Origin: Ilex aquifolium
Lineage: Eukaryota; Streptophyta; Magnoliopsida; Aquifoliales; Aquifoliaceae
Assembly (NCBI GenBank): GCA_951799425.1
Contig: OX637405.1
Coordinates: 18,077,089 to 18,141,088 of the forward strand
Direction: 5' to 3'
DNA length: 64,000 bases
Under the pieces are notes generated by a model, which saw only the letters and a program-made list of their open reading frames with translations, made no database searches and was not told the origin of the DNA. Of this stretch, positions 11,948-23,419 are shown one piece after another. Both the position numbers and the translations under genes were made by a program. Position 1 is the first letter of the stretch; every line of letters starts with the position of its first letter.

Positions 11948-13325
11948 GGCTTATCCCTTTGATGTCGGCAATTGTCCAACCAATTGCCCCTTTATGCATT
12001 CTCAACATTTCCAAGAGCTCTTATTCTTGCTTTGCATCCAAAATTGAGCTAATTACCACCGAAAATGTCTCATCTTCCCCAAGATATGCATACTTCAAAT
12101 GGGAAGGTAATGGCTTCAATTCCAAATTGGGCTTTTGCTTATTTGGTGGAAAAATCTTCTTGTCTTGTTGTGGGAGCTTCTCAAATGTAGGGATCCACTT
12201 TTCTACTCCTTTCAAACTCTCTAATTCCTCTTGCTCATCAACTCCCTCTAGATCAACATTCTCCTCTTCTTTCAACTTTAACATGCCCAAAAGTTCCAAG
12301 TGTTCTTCCGCCAAGGTGTCAATCCTATTGACTTCATGAACCTCCTCATCATCCCCCGGTTGCTTGGACAAGTTGAACACGTTGAGGTCCATAGTCATGT
12401 TCCCAAATGCAAGCTTCATGAGACCATTTCTGCAATTAATCACAACATTAGATGTGGCAAGGAAAGGTCTAGCAAGTATCACAGGGGTTTGGGAGCTAAG
12501 ATTTACAACTGGGTTAGTGTCAAGCACAATAAAATCAACAGGGAAATAAAATTTATCAACTTGCACTAAAACATCCTCAACTGCTCCCCTCAGTGTTCGG
12601 ACACTACGGTTCGCCAGTTGAAGCGTGATTGGAGAAGCCTTTAATTCCTCAAGATGAAGTTGTTGGTACACCGAGTACGGAAGGAGATTCACACTAGCCC
12701 CCAAATCAAGGAGCGCTTGCTCCACCCGGCAATTCCGGATGGTTATGGCAATGGTAGGACAGCCGGGGTCTTTAAACTTCGGAGGAGTGTTTGTCCTCAA
12801 AATTGAGCTCACTTGCTCGGTGAGGAATGCTTTCTTGTGGACATTGAGCCTCCTTTTTACCGTGCATAAGTCCTTCAAGATCTTTGCACAAGATGAAATT
12901 TGCTTTATGGCATCAAGGAGTGGAATGTTGATCTTTACCTACTTAAACATTTCAAGTATATCAGCATAATTAGCCACCTTGACGGGTGGCTTCAAACGAC
13001 TAGGAAAAGGAGTAGGCAGGGGGGAAACAAGCACACTATCATCAACCTATTTTTCTTTCTCACCCACCTCATCACTCACTTCACCCCCCTCGGTGTCACC
13101 TTTGGTCTCTTTTTCATTTGGCAATGTGAATTTGGGTGAGACCTTTGGCAGAATGGTCTTATCAATTTCCTTGCCACTTCGAAGAGTGGTGATCGCCTTG
13201 AGTTGCTTACAACTCTCTCTTAAGGCCTCCGATGAGTCGACGACATGTTGACCTCTAGGGTTCTCTTGAAGTTGAGCGAGGAATTTCCCCTTCTCTTGTT
13301 GTGATGCCCCCATGGAGTTTTTCAA
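11948..13325 (-). pseudogene. Athila protease and RT N-terminus (pol)
   Basis: The frame from 12878 holds KDPGCPTIAITIRNCRVEQA followed by LLDLGASVNLLPYSVYQQL, the aspartic protease site in the form typical of Athila (D-L-G-A-S). PVILARPFLATSNVVINCR follows. Near 12080 the frame gives LELKPLPSHLKYAYLGE, the standard start of the gypsy RT domain. The part from 13325 to 13047 (TTLRSGKEIDK) is the gag-protease linker. It is broken by frame changes and then by the solo LTR at 11947. Confidence 0.82.
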
Positions 13326-14841
13326 CTTTGTGAGTTGGGTCCTAATGTCATTAAAAGTTGTGGCATTTTGATTGTTGATGGCGATTTGATTTTAATTGAA
13401 AGTAGTTTGGCTTTGAATGAAGGCATGAACCATATCCTCCAAATTCCTTTTGTGAGGAGGTTGGTATGTGGATGAATTGGATGGTCCTTGGGAAAATTTT
13501 TTTGGAGGTGGACTTGGTGAAAAATTTTGTGGTGGTGGGTTTGATGAATACCCTTGCAGAGTGGTCTGGGGGTATTGGGAGCTAGACACTTGGCATTGGG
13601 ATTGAAATTGATTTTGCCTAGGAGGTACAGGAGGTGTGTATGCATTTGAACCATGAGGAGTGGGATTCTCATTTCTCCAACTAAAGTTCGGGTGATTGCT
13701 CCACCCTGGATTGTAAGTATTTGAATGTGGAGAGAATTATTGCCTCGTTTGGTTAAAGGCATTGACTTGCTCATGATACACTTCCTTAAGTGCTGGAATG
13801 TTAGGAGACTCTGATATGGAATGATCTACACTCTCACAAATTGAGCAGCCCTCCTCAATCTTTGAAACATTAGACACCTCGTGTCTCCTATTGACTTCAA
13901 CACTCTCAAACTTCCTAGACAATTTGGCAATTTTGGAAAGCAAGTCTTCTCGATCTCTTAAGTCATACATCCCTCCCCCATAAGTTTGGCTATTCCCTTG
14001 AGGAGAAGACCTTGGTACATCAGTGGGATCCGTAATGTCCCATGATTGTGCATTTTGTGCCAATGTATCAAAGTAATCTAAGGCCTCATTGGGGTCTTTG
14101 TTCAAAAACTCCCCATTTACACATCATGTCGATGAACTGTCGATGGCCCGGTGTGATTCCTTCATAGAAGAAACTCACCAATTTCCATGGTTCAAAACCA
14201 TGGTGTGGAATGGATAGTAGCAATTCCTTGTACCGATCCCAACATTGGAAAAATTGCTCATTGGGCTTCTCTGAAAAGTTTTGAATTTATTTTTTTAGAG
14301 CGGTGGTTTTATGCACCGGAAAAAATTTGTTTAAAAACTTGGAAAGCATTTGGTTCCAAGATGTTATGGATCGAGGTCTCAAGGAATTGAGCCATGTCTT
14401 TGCTTTATCTCTTAGGGAAAAAGGGAATAATTTTAGCCTAGCTATGTTTTCCATACCATGGTTGGTGAGGAAAGTTGCAACTATTTCCTCGAAATCCTTT
14501 ATGTGCAAATATGGGTTTTCCTTCTCAATTCCGTGGAATGTGGGAAGTAGTTGCAACATCCTTGGCTTGACTAGGAAGAGGTGAACTTGGACCGAAAGGA
14601 GGATGCATGATGGTGTGGTGCTTCATGTGGGTTGAAGGAAATCCCTCATTGACCTCGCCGGAGGCTCAATGTGGATGTTGTTCCCTTCATTCATGGGAGG
14701 GGGAAATTGCATTCGTGGATTGGGCATTCTAGGTTCTTGTCCTCCCCCACCCCATTGCATGTTTGGATTTGCACCTACATTATTAAAATTATCACCCGCA
14801 TCCTCGGGTGGGTCTTGGTCAATGTTCATATTGGGGCCCAA
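13322..14841 (-). pseudogene. Athila gag
   Basis: The start at 14841 gives MGPNMNIDQDPPEDAGDNFN. Past a stop, the capsid-like region reads MLQLLPTFHGIEKENPYLHI, LKLFPFSLRDKAKTWLNSL and WNQMLSKFLNKFFPVHKT. It continues past another stop into FYEGITPGHRQFIDMM. This is the plant gypsy gag (Retrotrans_gag) pattern. The C-terminal third is proline-, serine- and asparagine-rich. CSICESVDHSISESPN near 13800 looks like the decayed cysteine-rich nucleocapsid part. At least five stops or shifts show it is dead. Confidence 0.8.
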
Positions 14842-15020
14842 GGGTTATCTAACAAATCGGTTTTGATCGTCCCGTCCCCACATATAACAAAACTATCTAC
14901 AATTGAAAATGTAAACAAACAAAATTATATACAATGATCAACGTACCTCATCCCATGATGAACATCACGGGACTTACCTCCGTTGTTCAGAAATCACCTT
15001 CTTGATTCAACGCTAGCCTT

Positions 15021-15038
15021 CCCCAGAAACGGCGCCAA
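15021..15038 (-). promoter_or_regulatory. Athila primer binding site
   Basis: The minus strand reads TGGCGCCGTTTCTGGGG, four bases inside the LTR2 edge. The sequence and place match the tRNA primer site of Athila-type elements. Confidence 0.8.
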
Positions 15039-15041
15039 AAA

Positions 15042-16723
15042 TGCTTGCTACAAGCCGTTGTAGTATATCCTAACCTTCTCACATCATCCCTCAATGTTTG
15101 TATGGCTTATCGGGATAGGGAATATCACTCTCCCTTGGAATGATGTCAAAAGAAAAGGCAATAGAATGGTGGAATGGAATGTAATGTGAAGTGCGTGTGT
15201 GTGTGTACAAAAATGCTTCCCAAGCGCAATAAGAATTTTGTGTGTCGTGTTTTACTTGGAGAGTACTCCGAGGTCGTCTCCTTAGGGAAGGAGGTGAATC
15301 GTCTTGAAGGTGATTTTGGTGAAAACTAAGTGTAAAATCTTTTGTTGTTAAAGTTTGTTTTGTGATTTATAGTTTGATGAAAATGAAATGGGAAACAAGT
15401 GTTGGCTAATCCAAAAGGGTCACTCCAATGGGAATGCCAAGTCAACTCGAAACCTTCCTCCAATGGTGCATAGATGAACGATTGATTCGTGGGAAGCCAG
15501 GGAAAAAATGGAAGTAAGGATCCAACCATAACCCGTGACAAGTCTACGGAATATCAAAGACTCACAATCATGTCCACCCTTAACCCAGTCAAACCGAACC
15601 ATCGTACACCGAAGGGAGAGAAGAAGATGAGTTGAAATGACATACCCAAGAGGAGGTCTCCCTTGGATTAGCCAACGTCAAAGCTTAGCTACTCATGCTT
15701 AAAGGAAAAATAATAATGTAATGAAAAGACATTATAGATCAATGAAAAGTTTAGCTAAATTAATGCAAGAAAACATAAACTAAAAGAGAGTGTATTGAAT
15801 ACCCATTTTAAAATTAAGAAAAAGAAGAACTTGATTGCATTAATGGTGAAAGCTTGAATGGAAGATTAAACTTGAAATAAACTTGCAATAAATGGCATTA
15901 AAGACTTCAAACAAAGCTCAAAGGATCCTTACATCAAATCACAAGACAATGTATGGAGGAAAAATGCAAAAATCTTAACTTCTCTCTCTAACACTATTCA
16001 TCTTCTTCCTTGGACTCTCTCCCTCCATATTACAATGTGTCTGGAATAATGCTGAATGATAGAGTCTATAGCTTCCAAAAACATCCATGGATCTCCATCC
16101 ATAGGGGCTGACAGGGATGGGTTGGTGCAGCCAAGTGTAGGCTTTGCCTGCACACCCAACATCTTTTCTTTCCTCACTCCTCATTAATGCCCAAAGCTCC
16201 AAAAGTCCAATGTAGTTTGAGGAAGGGATGTTCAATGTGTAAGGAGTGTCAGGTACAAGTGGGAGTGTGCTTGGTGGGATCCCCAAGGTTGCAGAGCTTG
16301 ACATGCAGAATCTGACACTTTTCAGTAAAACCTACCGGTAGGTCGATGGAAACCTACCGGTAGGTCGATGGAAACCTACCGGTAGGTTCCACTCCAGTGG
16401 GCTCAACCTATCGATAGGTTTGGCGGTAGGTGCAGGTCTAGTAGCCAAAACCTACCGGTATGGCCTACCGGTAGGTTTTCCCTTGTTTTGCTGATTTCCT
16501 AGTTTCCTCACTTGCTGAGCAAGTGTCAAGCCATCCCTTCATCATCATTCATCTCAAACGCTATGAGAAGGCTTCAACAAACATCATTTATCACCTTTCA
16601 TCTGCAACCATACCAAAATTCTATAAACAGCACAAACAATGCATATCTACTCATATTAACCTCAAAAGCCAATACAAAAGGGATGCAAAAACACTTTGAA
16701 TATGAAATGTTTTGTGCTAATCA
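15042..16723 (-). repeat. Athila LTR2 (shared middle LTR)
   Basis: This 1682-bp LTR is a direct repeat of LTR1. It has a primer site on its left and a purine tract on its right, so it acts as 5' LTR of the complete-length internal region and as 3' LTR of the second, partial one. Confidence 0.88.
16331..16476. repeat. ACCGGT palindrome cluster in Athila LTR2
   Basis: About seven copies of CCTACCGGTAGG or near-copies occur. One unit plus its GTCGATGGAAA spacer is repeated once more than in LTR1, so the array length varies between sister LTRs. Confidence 0.8.
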
Positions 16724-16739
16724 CACCCCCCAACTTGAG
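16724..16739 (-). promoter_or_regulatory. Second Athila polypurine tract
   Basis: CACCCCCCAACTTGAG follows LTR2 exactly as after LTR1, with one C fewer. It shows that a second internal 3' region begins here. Confidence 0.7.
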
Positions 16740-17042
16740 TTTTGCTAGTCCCTAGCAAAATTTATTTTCAACACAAGATAACAAGTATAATACTGAAACA
16801 ACCCATTTCCACAAATCATCCATCAAACACTCAAAATATAAAAATCATCATGCAATTAATGTAATGAACTTGGCACAAATGGACCAAAAGCTGTGGTATT
16901 TCATTAATGTGGTTCAAGGTTGGAGTACATGGATTCTAACATCAAAAAGAGACAAAATGGCCTACAACCTAAGGACTCTTCTACGAGGCCAGCTACTCCA
17001 CTCCGAGGTGTGTACAATCCAAAACAAAAAGAAAAGACAGAA

Positions 17043-18358
17043 CTACAACACCCTACTCTTGAACTCCCTCTCCATCATCATCATCATCAGCACCAAATCA
17101 CTCACCCCATCCTTCGAGTCTTCATCATCGTCATCCCCCACTTCGACCATTGTAGAGGCAGAGGGGACAGCCGTAAAGGGTCTAGCAGCTGGAGGTGTGG
17201 GTCCTCCCGGGATGGGCTCTCTAGGAAACGTATGCTGAAACAATCTCACCATCATGGTCGAAATCCGGTGCACTATCACCTCTAATGCATCGAGGCGCTG
17301 AGGTTTTGAGCGCTCTGATGCAGAAGAGGATGGGACTGACGAAGAAGGTCCAATAGAAGGTCTAGCAGCCTCAGAGTCAGGCCTTGAAGCCCCAGCTCGC
17401 TCCCTTCGACTCATTGTCATCCTCTTCATACTACTGGCCTTGCCAATAGCCCCAGTCTTAGGGGGAGTGAGCTTGTCAGAAGCATAAGCCTTGCACTTGA
17501 AGTGCTGGCACATACGGGTCACCAAACTCCCAAAAGGTAAATTTGCCTTAGGTTTTTGGGCCTCCGCAAAATATTTCATCACTCCCCAAATGAAAAGAGC
17601 AAAGTCAACCGTCTTTCTTGACATGACCGCGTCCAAAAGAACCAACTTCTCAATATTTGGCGTCTTTTTCGCTCCCCTTGGTAGAAGATTGTAATGAAGA
17701 AGTTTATTCAAAATTCCGTATGAGTGCTTCAACCCCCCAACTTGAACAGTTCCCTTAAACTGATTATGGTCCTCATACATTAATGCCACATACTACTCGA
17801 AGGTCTTGACTTGGGAGACGTTGTGAGGATAAACTGGCGTGGAGGAGGGTGGTCTCTCATAATTTCCTAGGAGAGTGGCAATGACAGCGGGGGTTCAAAC
17901 ATCTTTCCCTTGACGTTTGCCCTCAAAATCTCAACCTCGTTCACCTCTACCAACCTGAGTGTTTGGTAGAATTCTCGACACATAGACAAATTGTACCCGT
18001 CCACAGGCTCAAACCAAAATCTCATCCCATGTGCACTAATGAGCCTGACAACCTCGTTCCTTAGGCCAAGTGAGATGTGGTCGAGGTGCTGGTCGCATGT
18101 TACATTCTTCTCCTGGATCAACTGGTTCCTTGCCTCATTTTTGGCCTTCTTCCTTTGTTCATTCCGGTCCCCGCTTGACCCCTCTTCGCTTCTCTTGCGA
18201 CTGCTAGGCTCCTCGGGTTGAGAGGAGTCGGGTGCGGTTCGCTTGGTTCGGGCCATGCAAAGCAACAGTGCCCCCATAGTCAAAAGTGAGAAGAGAATCA
18301 AGAAGAGGCCTTCAATTGGGTCCATGGCCTCATGAATGATCACCACATTCCGAGCCAT
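17043..18358 (-). pseudogene. Athila env-position ORF, copy 2
   Basis: This is the better preserved copy of the ORF at 4241-5580. The ATG at 18358 gives MARNVVIIHEAMDP, a hydrophobic span (LFLILFSLLTMGALLLCM) and a long charged, Ser-rich region. The product runs open to RANVKGKMFEP, where a few bases are missing relative to copy 1 (near 17895) and the frame shifts. It resumes at 17789 and runs to 17043 with QFKGTVQVGGLKHSYGILNK and the methionine run at its end. The ATC repeat behind that run is shorter here than in copy 1. The membrane segment and position recall the env-like ORF of Athila, but sequence alone does not show an envelope function. Confidence 0.6.
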
Positions 18359-19634
18359 TTGAGAGATTTTTGGAGAATTTGAAAAGATGAAGGGAAATTA
18401 GGTCTTGAGGGATTTTCGGCAATTCTAGGGTTCCAAAAGGGGGAAAGCTTCAAATCTTCAATGAACACACCAATTCGACAGGACTAGGGTTGGGGATTGA
18501 GTAGAGGAGTGATTTGGGAAACTTGGGAGTGGATTGAGTGAGAGAGAGGTGCAAGAGAGTCTGTGATTTAGGGGTAAATGAAAGGGTTCACCGAAAAAAT
18601 TCGATTAAAAGCCCTAATTTTAGCATTCAAGGTAAAACCTACCGGTAGGTCGATAGAAACCTACCGGTAGGTTTCACTCCAGTGAGCAAAAACTATCGGT
18701 AGGTTTGCAGTAGGTGCAAAACCAGTGACCAAAACCTACCAGTATTGCCTACCGGTAGGTTTTGCCTTAGTTGCAAAATGGATCTACTGTCCAACACACT
18801 ACCACTCCACTTCATTTCAGGACCTACCCTATACATTCTAACACTCTCTTTATGACCTCTACTCCACCCTAAACACGTACTAAATTTGTAAACCACAATT
18901 TGAACCATCATGCCCAAATTATTACCAAAATTGCAATACGATTTAAGATTTTGAAGCATTCAATGCACAAGGCATGGATTCCTACTTTTCAATACCAAAA
19001 TGAATCCCCATATGTAAAAAATGAATTCAACAACCTCAGGCATTCCAAAATCTTATCAACATCAAAGGTTGAGCAATATTCCCCTATTCTACAAGCATGG
19101 AGCTATTTAACACATTGCTTAGATGGTCGAACTAAGCACACATGAGCAGTACCATAGCGTTAAATACTAGTCCAAAGCATGCAACTACACATTCATTTTC
19201 AAACTCGTGTGTGTGTGAATTGGACAAGTAATTTGAGCATTTACGCAACAAAATTCACATTCGAATGACTAGGAAAATTCAGTTTCGATGCAAACTCACC
19301 AAAGGTTACTCTTCACAATGAAATACACTATAGTTTTCCTGGCATGCACTCCATGTGTACATGTGAGATATAATCTTGTGTACAAAGCAAAGTGTGCTCA
19401 CATGTAATCCAAAAATGAAGTTCATGTATGAAAGTGAAGCGACTTTGGCATAATCTCATGAAAGGAATGCTAGGGCATTGGGTAGCAAAACTAACTCATC
19501 ATTTTCTTTAAAATCATGCATCTCCCATACTTTTCTAGATCACTTAGGACTTCAAAGGTTATAATGGGGCCTTGGGGTGATATTGAGGCAAAAGAAACGT
19601 AGGAAATAGGATGACAAAGAGGGTGGTTCCAAGT
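18359..19634 (-). other. Second Athila 3' region, extra block versus first copy
   Basis: Both sides match 5581-6127, but about 725 bp (roughly 18440-19165) have no counterpart in the first copy, where the flanks are joined directly near 5670. The extra block includes an ACCGGT cluster. Deletion in the first copy or insertion here are both possible, and I see no target duplication. No gene is seen. Confidence 0.6.
18638..18760. repeat. ACCGGT palindrome cluster in the second Athila internal region
   Basis: Four or more CCTACCGGTAGG-type units have spacers like those of the LTR clusters (CCAGTGAGC, CCAGTGACC). It lies outside any LTR, so the module is not confined to LTRs. Confidence 0.75.
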
Positions 19635-21004
19635 TTTTCATTCCTCCTCGTAGTGTACGTTGATTTGGTTTGACTAGGCTGAGTGAGGACATGGTTGTGA
19701 GTTCTTGATACACCGTAGACTTGTCACGGTGTATGCTTGAATCTTCACCTCCATTTTAGTCTTGCACTTCCTATGAATCAATCAAATATCTACACACCAT
19801 TGGAGGAAGGTCTTGAGTTGATTTGGCATTCCCATTGGAATGACCTCTTCGGATTAGCCAACACTTTTTTCATTTCATTTTCATCAAGAAAACAAATCAC
19901 CAAACTCAAACCTCAAAGATTTTTACACTTTTACTATTTTCACCAAAATCACCTTCAAAACGATTCACCTCCTTCCCTGAGGAGACGACCTTGGAATACG
20001 ATTTTCAAGTAAAACACGACATTCGAAAGTCTCCCTGGGCTTGGGAAGCACTTTTGTTCACACATGCGCACACATTTCATTCCCACTATTCCATTTACCC
20101 CATTTCTTGCATCACATTAGTGCAAATTATGTGAAAATTTTGAAAATTTTTGTGAAAAATATCTGAATGTTGATATGTATTCCCTTATTTAGAGTACCAT
20201 GGGTTTGATGATATGTTGATCTTTGTTTTGAACCTTGAGCACATGAGCATATTATAGAAGTTAATCCTATGCGTGAGTATCACATATGTATCTGCTTTTG
20301 AATTCAGTTGAATGTGCTTCTTGAATGTGTAATTTTAGCAATTTAAGGATTGAATTCATATTTTAGGCTTGACATAAATAATGGAGATGAGTAAGGATCC
20401 GTGAGAGCTTTAGTGCCAATCCTTTTTGGGAGGGAACTTACATTTACTCAAAGAACAATTTTTCAATGTCATATTTGTTCAATAATCTCATTATTTTTGT
20501 CTTGGCTAGGTGTATTTGGGTAGTAGACTGATGTTGTCTGGATATGTGCAATGCCCTCCCATGCGTATCTAGAAGTGATCTTAGGCCATTTTTGAATATT
20601 TTGAGCCTTATCCTTTTTCTTGTGAAAAGTTTATCCCTAGTGCCATAATTGAGCCTCAATTGAAATTTGTTTCTATGCCACACATGTGACCAAGCCAATG
20701 AAAATGATAAATATCTACCTTACCTTAGTTGTTTCTTGAGCTGAAAATGAGTGATCACAAAAGTGAATGAAGTGTGGTGTGGAAATTCAAGCAAAGGGAT
20801 AATTGATGTTGAAACTCGAGGAGTTCAGTAGAAAAAAAATGAATAAAAAATCCAAGAAAAGGAAGAAAATGGGTGAGAATAAGAAAAGAATGATAAAAAA
20901 AAAAAGTGTTAAGGAAAAGAAAGAACAGAAACAAAGAGTGTGGTGATGTTCTAAGAATGAAAATCCCATGAAAAGAGAGGTTTTGTTGATATAAGAGTTT
21001 TTCA
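19635..21004. other. 1.37-kb inverted segment in the Athila composite
   Basis: Read on the opposite strand, this block continues the sequence at 19634 exactly as 6128 onward follows 6127 in the first copy. Its other end joins the LTR3 sequence at 21005. It contains the 6128-7040 homologue (at 20113-21004) and, at 19635-20112, the first part of LTR3. The breakpoints share a short GTTTTTCA-like word. An inversion after formation of the composite is the simplest reading. Confidence 0.8.
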
Positions 21005-22072
21005 GTTGATTTAGCATACCCAAGGGGAACTCTCCCTTGGATTAGCCAAATTGATGCTTAGCTACTCATATTTAATGCAAGAACATAAATGAAATGAAGA
21101 GACATTGTGAAGAAATGAAGATTGGAACTTAAATTAATGCAAGAAAACATAAACTACAGAAAAGTGCATTTAATACCCATTTGAAGAACTTGAGATGAAA
21201 ACTTAAATGCAACAATGGTAGAATCTAAGATACTCAACTAAACTTGCAATGTAATTGAAGTAAATGACATTAAAGACAATAAATGAAGCTTACAAGAGTC
21301 TTAAGAAATATTACAAATGAAATGGAGGGGAGAAATGCAAAAATCTCAGCTTTCTCTCACTAAAACTATATCTTCTACCTAGAGTTTCTCTCTCTATAAT
21401 GCAATACCATTTGAATCATCTGTAATGAGCTTGAAAATTCGTCCATGGAGGTCCCCTAGGCATGTTACAGACCTCCCATATATAGGAGGCTGAAGTGATG
21501 GCTTTGGGCAGGCTAGGACAGCCTATCCAGCAACTCCTAGGCTTCCTTTCTTCTCTCTCCTCCTCATTAATGCTCTAGCCTTCAAACTCCAATGCTAGGG
21601 TTAAGGAGCCATGTCTGGGTGTAGGGAGTGTTAGGGAACAAGTGGGAGACCCATAAGTGGGACCCCCATGTGGCAGAGCTTGAGTTATAGAATCTGACAT
21701 TTTTCAGCAAAACCTACCAGTAGGTTTTACTCTAGTAGCCAAAACTTTCCGGTAGTTTTTCGGTAGAACCCACTCTAGTAGCCAAAACCTACCGGTAGTT
21801 TTATGACAAACATACTAGTAGGTTTTAACTTGTTTTGCTTAAATATTTGGTTCTTTCACCTCCCAAGCCCTCATCAAGCCTCTTCTTTAACTTCATTGAC
21901 CTTAACCACCATAATAGGGGCCCAACATGCACCATTTTAGCTCTTTTACCTGCAAACACACTGAAACCTCATTAAAAGCTCGAAACATTGCATTTCCTCA
22001 CATTTTCACCACAAAAACAAACATAAAAGGGGTGCAAATGTACATAAGATATGCAATATTTTGTGCTAATCA
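21005..22072 (-). repeat. Athila LTR3, distal part
   Basis: It matches LTR1 from about 2830 to 3920 and ends TTTGTGCTAATCA. The proximal part lies in the inverted block at 19635-20112. The first 95 bp or so of the LTR are missing, because the internal sequence equivalent to 7040 is joined directly to LTR position 96. This LTR is more diverged than LTR1 and LTR2 are from each other. Confidence 0.75.
21712..21825. repeat. ACCGGT palindrome cluster in Athila LTR3
   Basis: Four degenerate units (ACCTACCAGTAGGT, ACCTACCGGTAG and similar) sit at the same LTR position as in LTR1 and LTR2. Confidence 0.65.
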
Positions 22073-23419
22073 CTAGACTATCCCAGATGTGGAGTAGCAA
22101 AGCTTTTGGAAAGCGCAAGGTTGGAGCAGGATCTGAACTTGACCCTCCTTCAAAGGTGTAGAGGACAGAAGTGCCTCCACCTTCTCCTCAACCTTCTCTT
22201 CCTCCTCAAGTGATCTTTTCGCCTTCGTCGACTTCATAGAAGGCAATTCTGACCTTTTCTTCTCATAGGGTCTCTCCTCCTCTCATTGAGGGGTCCACTG
22301 GTCGTGTTGGGGCCTCATCCTCCCCTTCGTCAACAGAGGTCGTTGGAGCTCTAGAGTCCATAGCTCCTCTCCTGCGAGGGTCTTCTTCTTCCCGGTCTGT
22401 CAAAAAGAGTCCTCGTCTTCATGTGAAGGGTTTACCGACAAAGGTGAAAAAGGGCAAGAGTTCACTCATTAGGGACGTGGGCCTTGCTGCTGAGACCATT
22501 GTCTCGATTATTCCTGAGTGTTATATTGAGGAGGCCTCGACGATATCTTTGCACACCTCTGCTACTACGGCTTTGTATGCAACAACTTCGGTAAGTCTTA
22601 ATTCCTTTAAATTTTGCTTCTGCTTTGAGCTAAGGTAATTTTTGCTGAACTTGACTTATTCCAACTAGCCATTCATGTAAGTGCTTCGGTGAAGCAGGTT
22701 TGAGCTCTGGAGAGCTCAGCCGAGCAGGCTCAGAAGTCTTCGATGGCATCTGAGCTGGCCTTCGCCAATGACGATCTCAAGGCCCAGGTACATGACTTGA
22801 AGGCTAGGGTTGAGGGGCTAGCCTCAACGAACAAGATCCTAGAGGCATAGGCTAAGAAGGCGAAGAAGGAGCTCGAACTGAAGACTACTAACTTGGTTCA
22901 GGCGGAGAAGGAAAATTTTGAAGCCCTCGGCTCTTTGAATACTTTGAAGAAGGAGTATATTCTGTCAAGGTCAATTTCACATTACTGGATGAGATCGAGG
23001 TGGAGAGATTCAAGAACCAAAAAAAGGACGCTCAAATTGCAAAGCTCAACGATGAGGCTGCTACAAACTGGGATACAGGGTACTTCGCCTTTCAGGAGCA
23101 AGCTATGAAGAAGTATCCAGATTAGGAATTTGACTTTGACCCTCCTCTTGACAAGGAGAAGGGAAAGTCGAGTGTTGAGAAGGAGGCGGAGATCTTAGCC
23201 CCTGCTGACGTTCCTGCTAATGTTCCTACAGAGGTCCCAGTTTCTGGTGATGTTTTTGCTGACCTTGAGGCTCAGACTCTTGGGATGACTTTGCCACCAG
23301 CTGAAGTTGAAGCTCCTTCTCCTGATCTGCCTGAAGCCACTTCTGAAGCTTCTGCTTCTTCTTCTTCTGAGGTACTTGAGCTGCCCGAAGCCCCTTCTGA
23401 CCCTACAATAGGGATTTAG
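22073..23419 (+). pseudogene. Tat antisense ORF, C-terminal part
   Basis: This continues the ORF broken at 2246. It opens with WSSKAFGKRKVGAGSELDPP, then has a proline- and serine-rich linker, then VKKGKSSLIRDVGLAAETIV (from about 22423). GTAAGT at about 22591 could be a splice donor. Beyond it lies a charged helical region (LKAQVHDLKARVEGL, KKAKKELELKTTNLVQAEKE) likely to form a coiled coil. An acidic tail rich in A, E and P ends at the stop at 23417-23419. Several stops are present. The coiled-coil plus acidic tail matches what I know of antisense ORFs in Tat-lineage elements. The function is unknown. Confidence 0.6.

Larger units (their letters stand above)
2247..22072 (-). mobile_element. 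Athila-lineage Ty3/gypsy composite with three LTRs
   Basis: The structure is LTR1 (2247-3920), a complete-length but decayed internal region, LTR2 (15042-16723), a second partial internal region, then a truncated LTR3 ending at 22072. All LTRs have the same original orientation, with the element on the minus strand. The primer site beside LTR2 reads TGGCGCCGTTTCTGGGGA, close to that of Athila elements. An extra ORF lies between integrase and the 3' LTR, the env-like position typical of Athila. The outer flanks (CATGT at the left, CTAGA at the right) do not match, so LTR1 and LTR3 are probably not one insertion's original pair. Unequal recombination between two copies would explain the shared LTR. 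Confidence 0.8.

Noticed and set aside
2242..22077. Matching target duplication around the whole Athila composite
   Set aside because: Left CATGT and right CTAGA do not match, so none is claimed.
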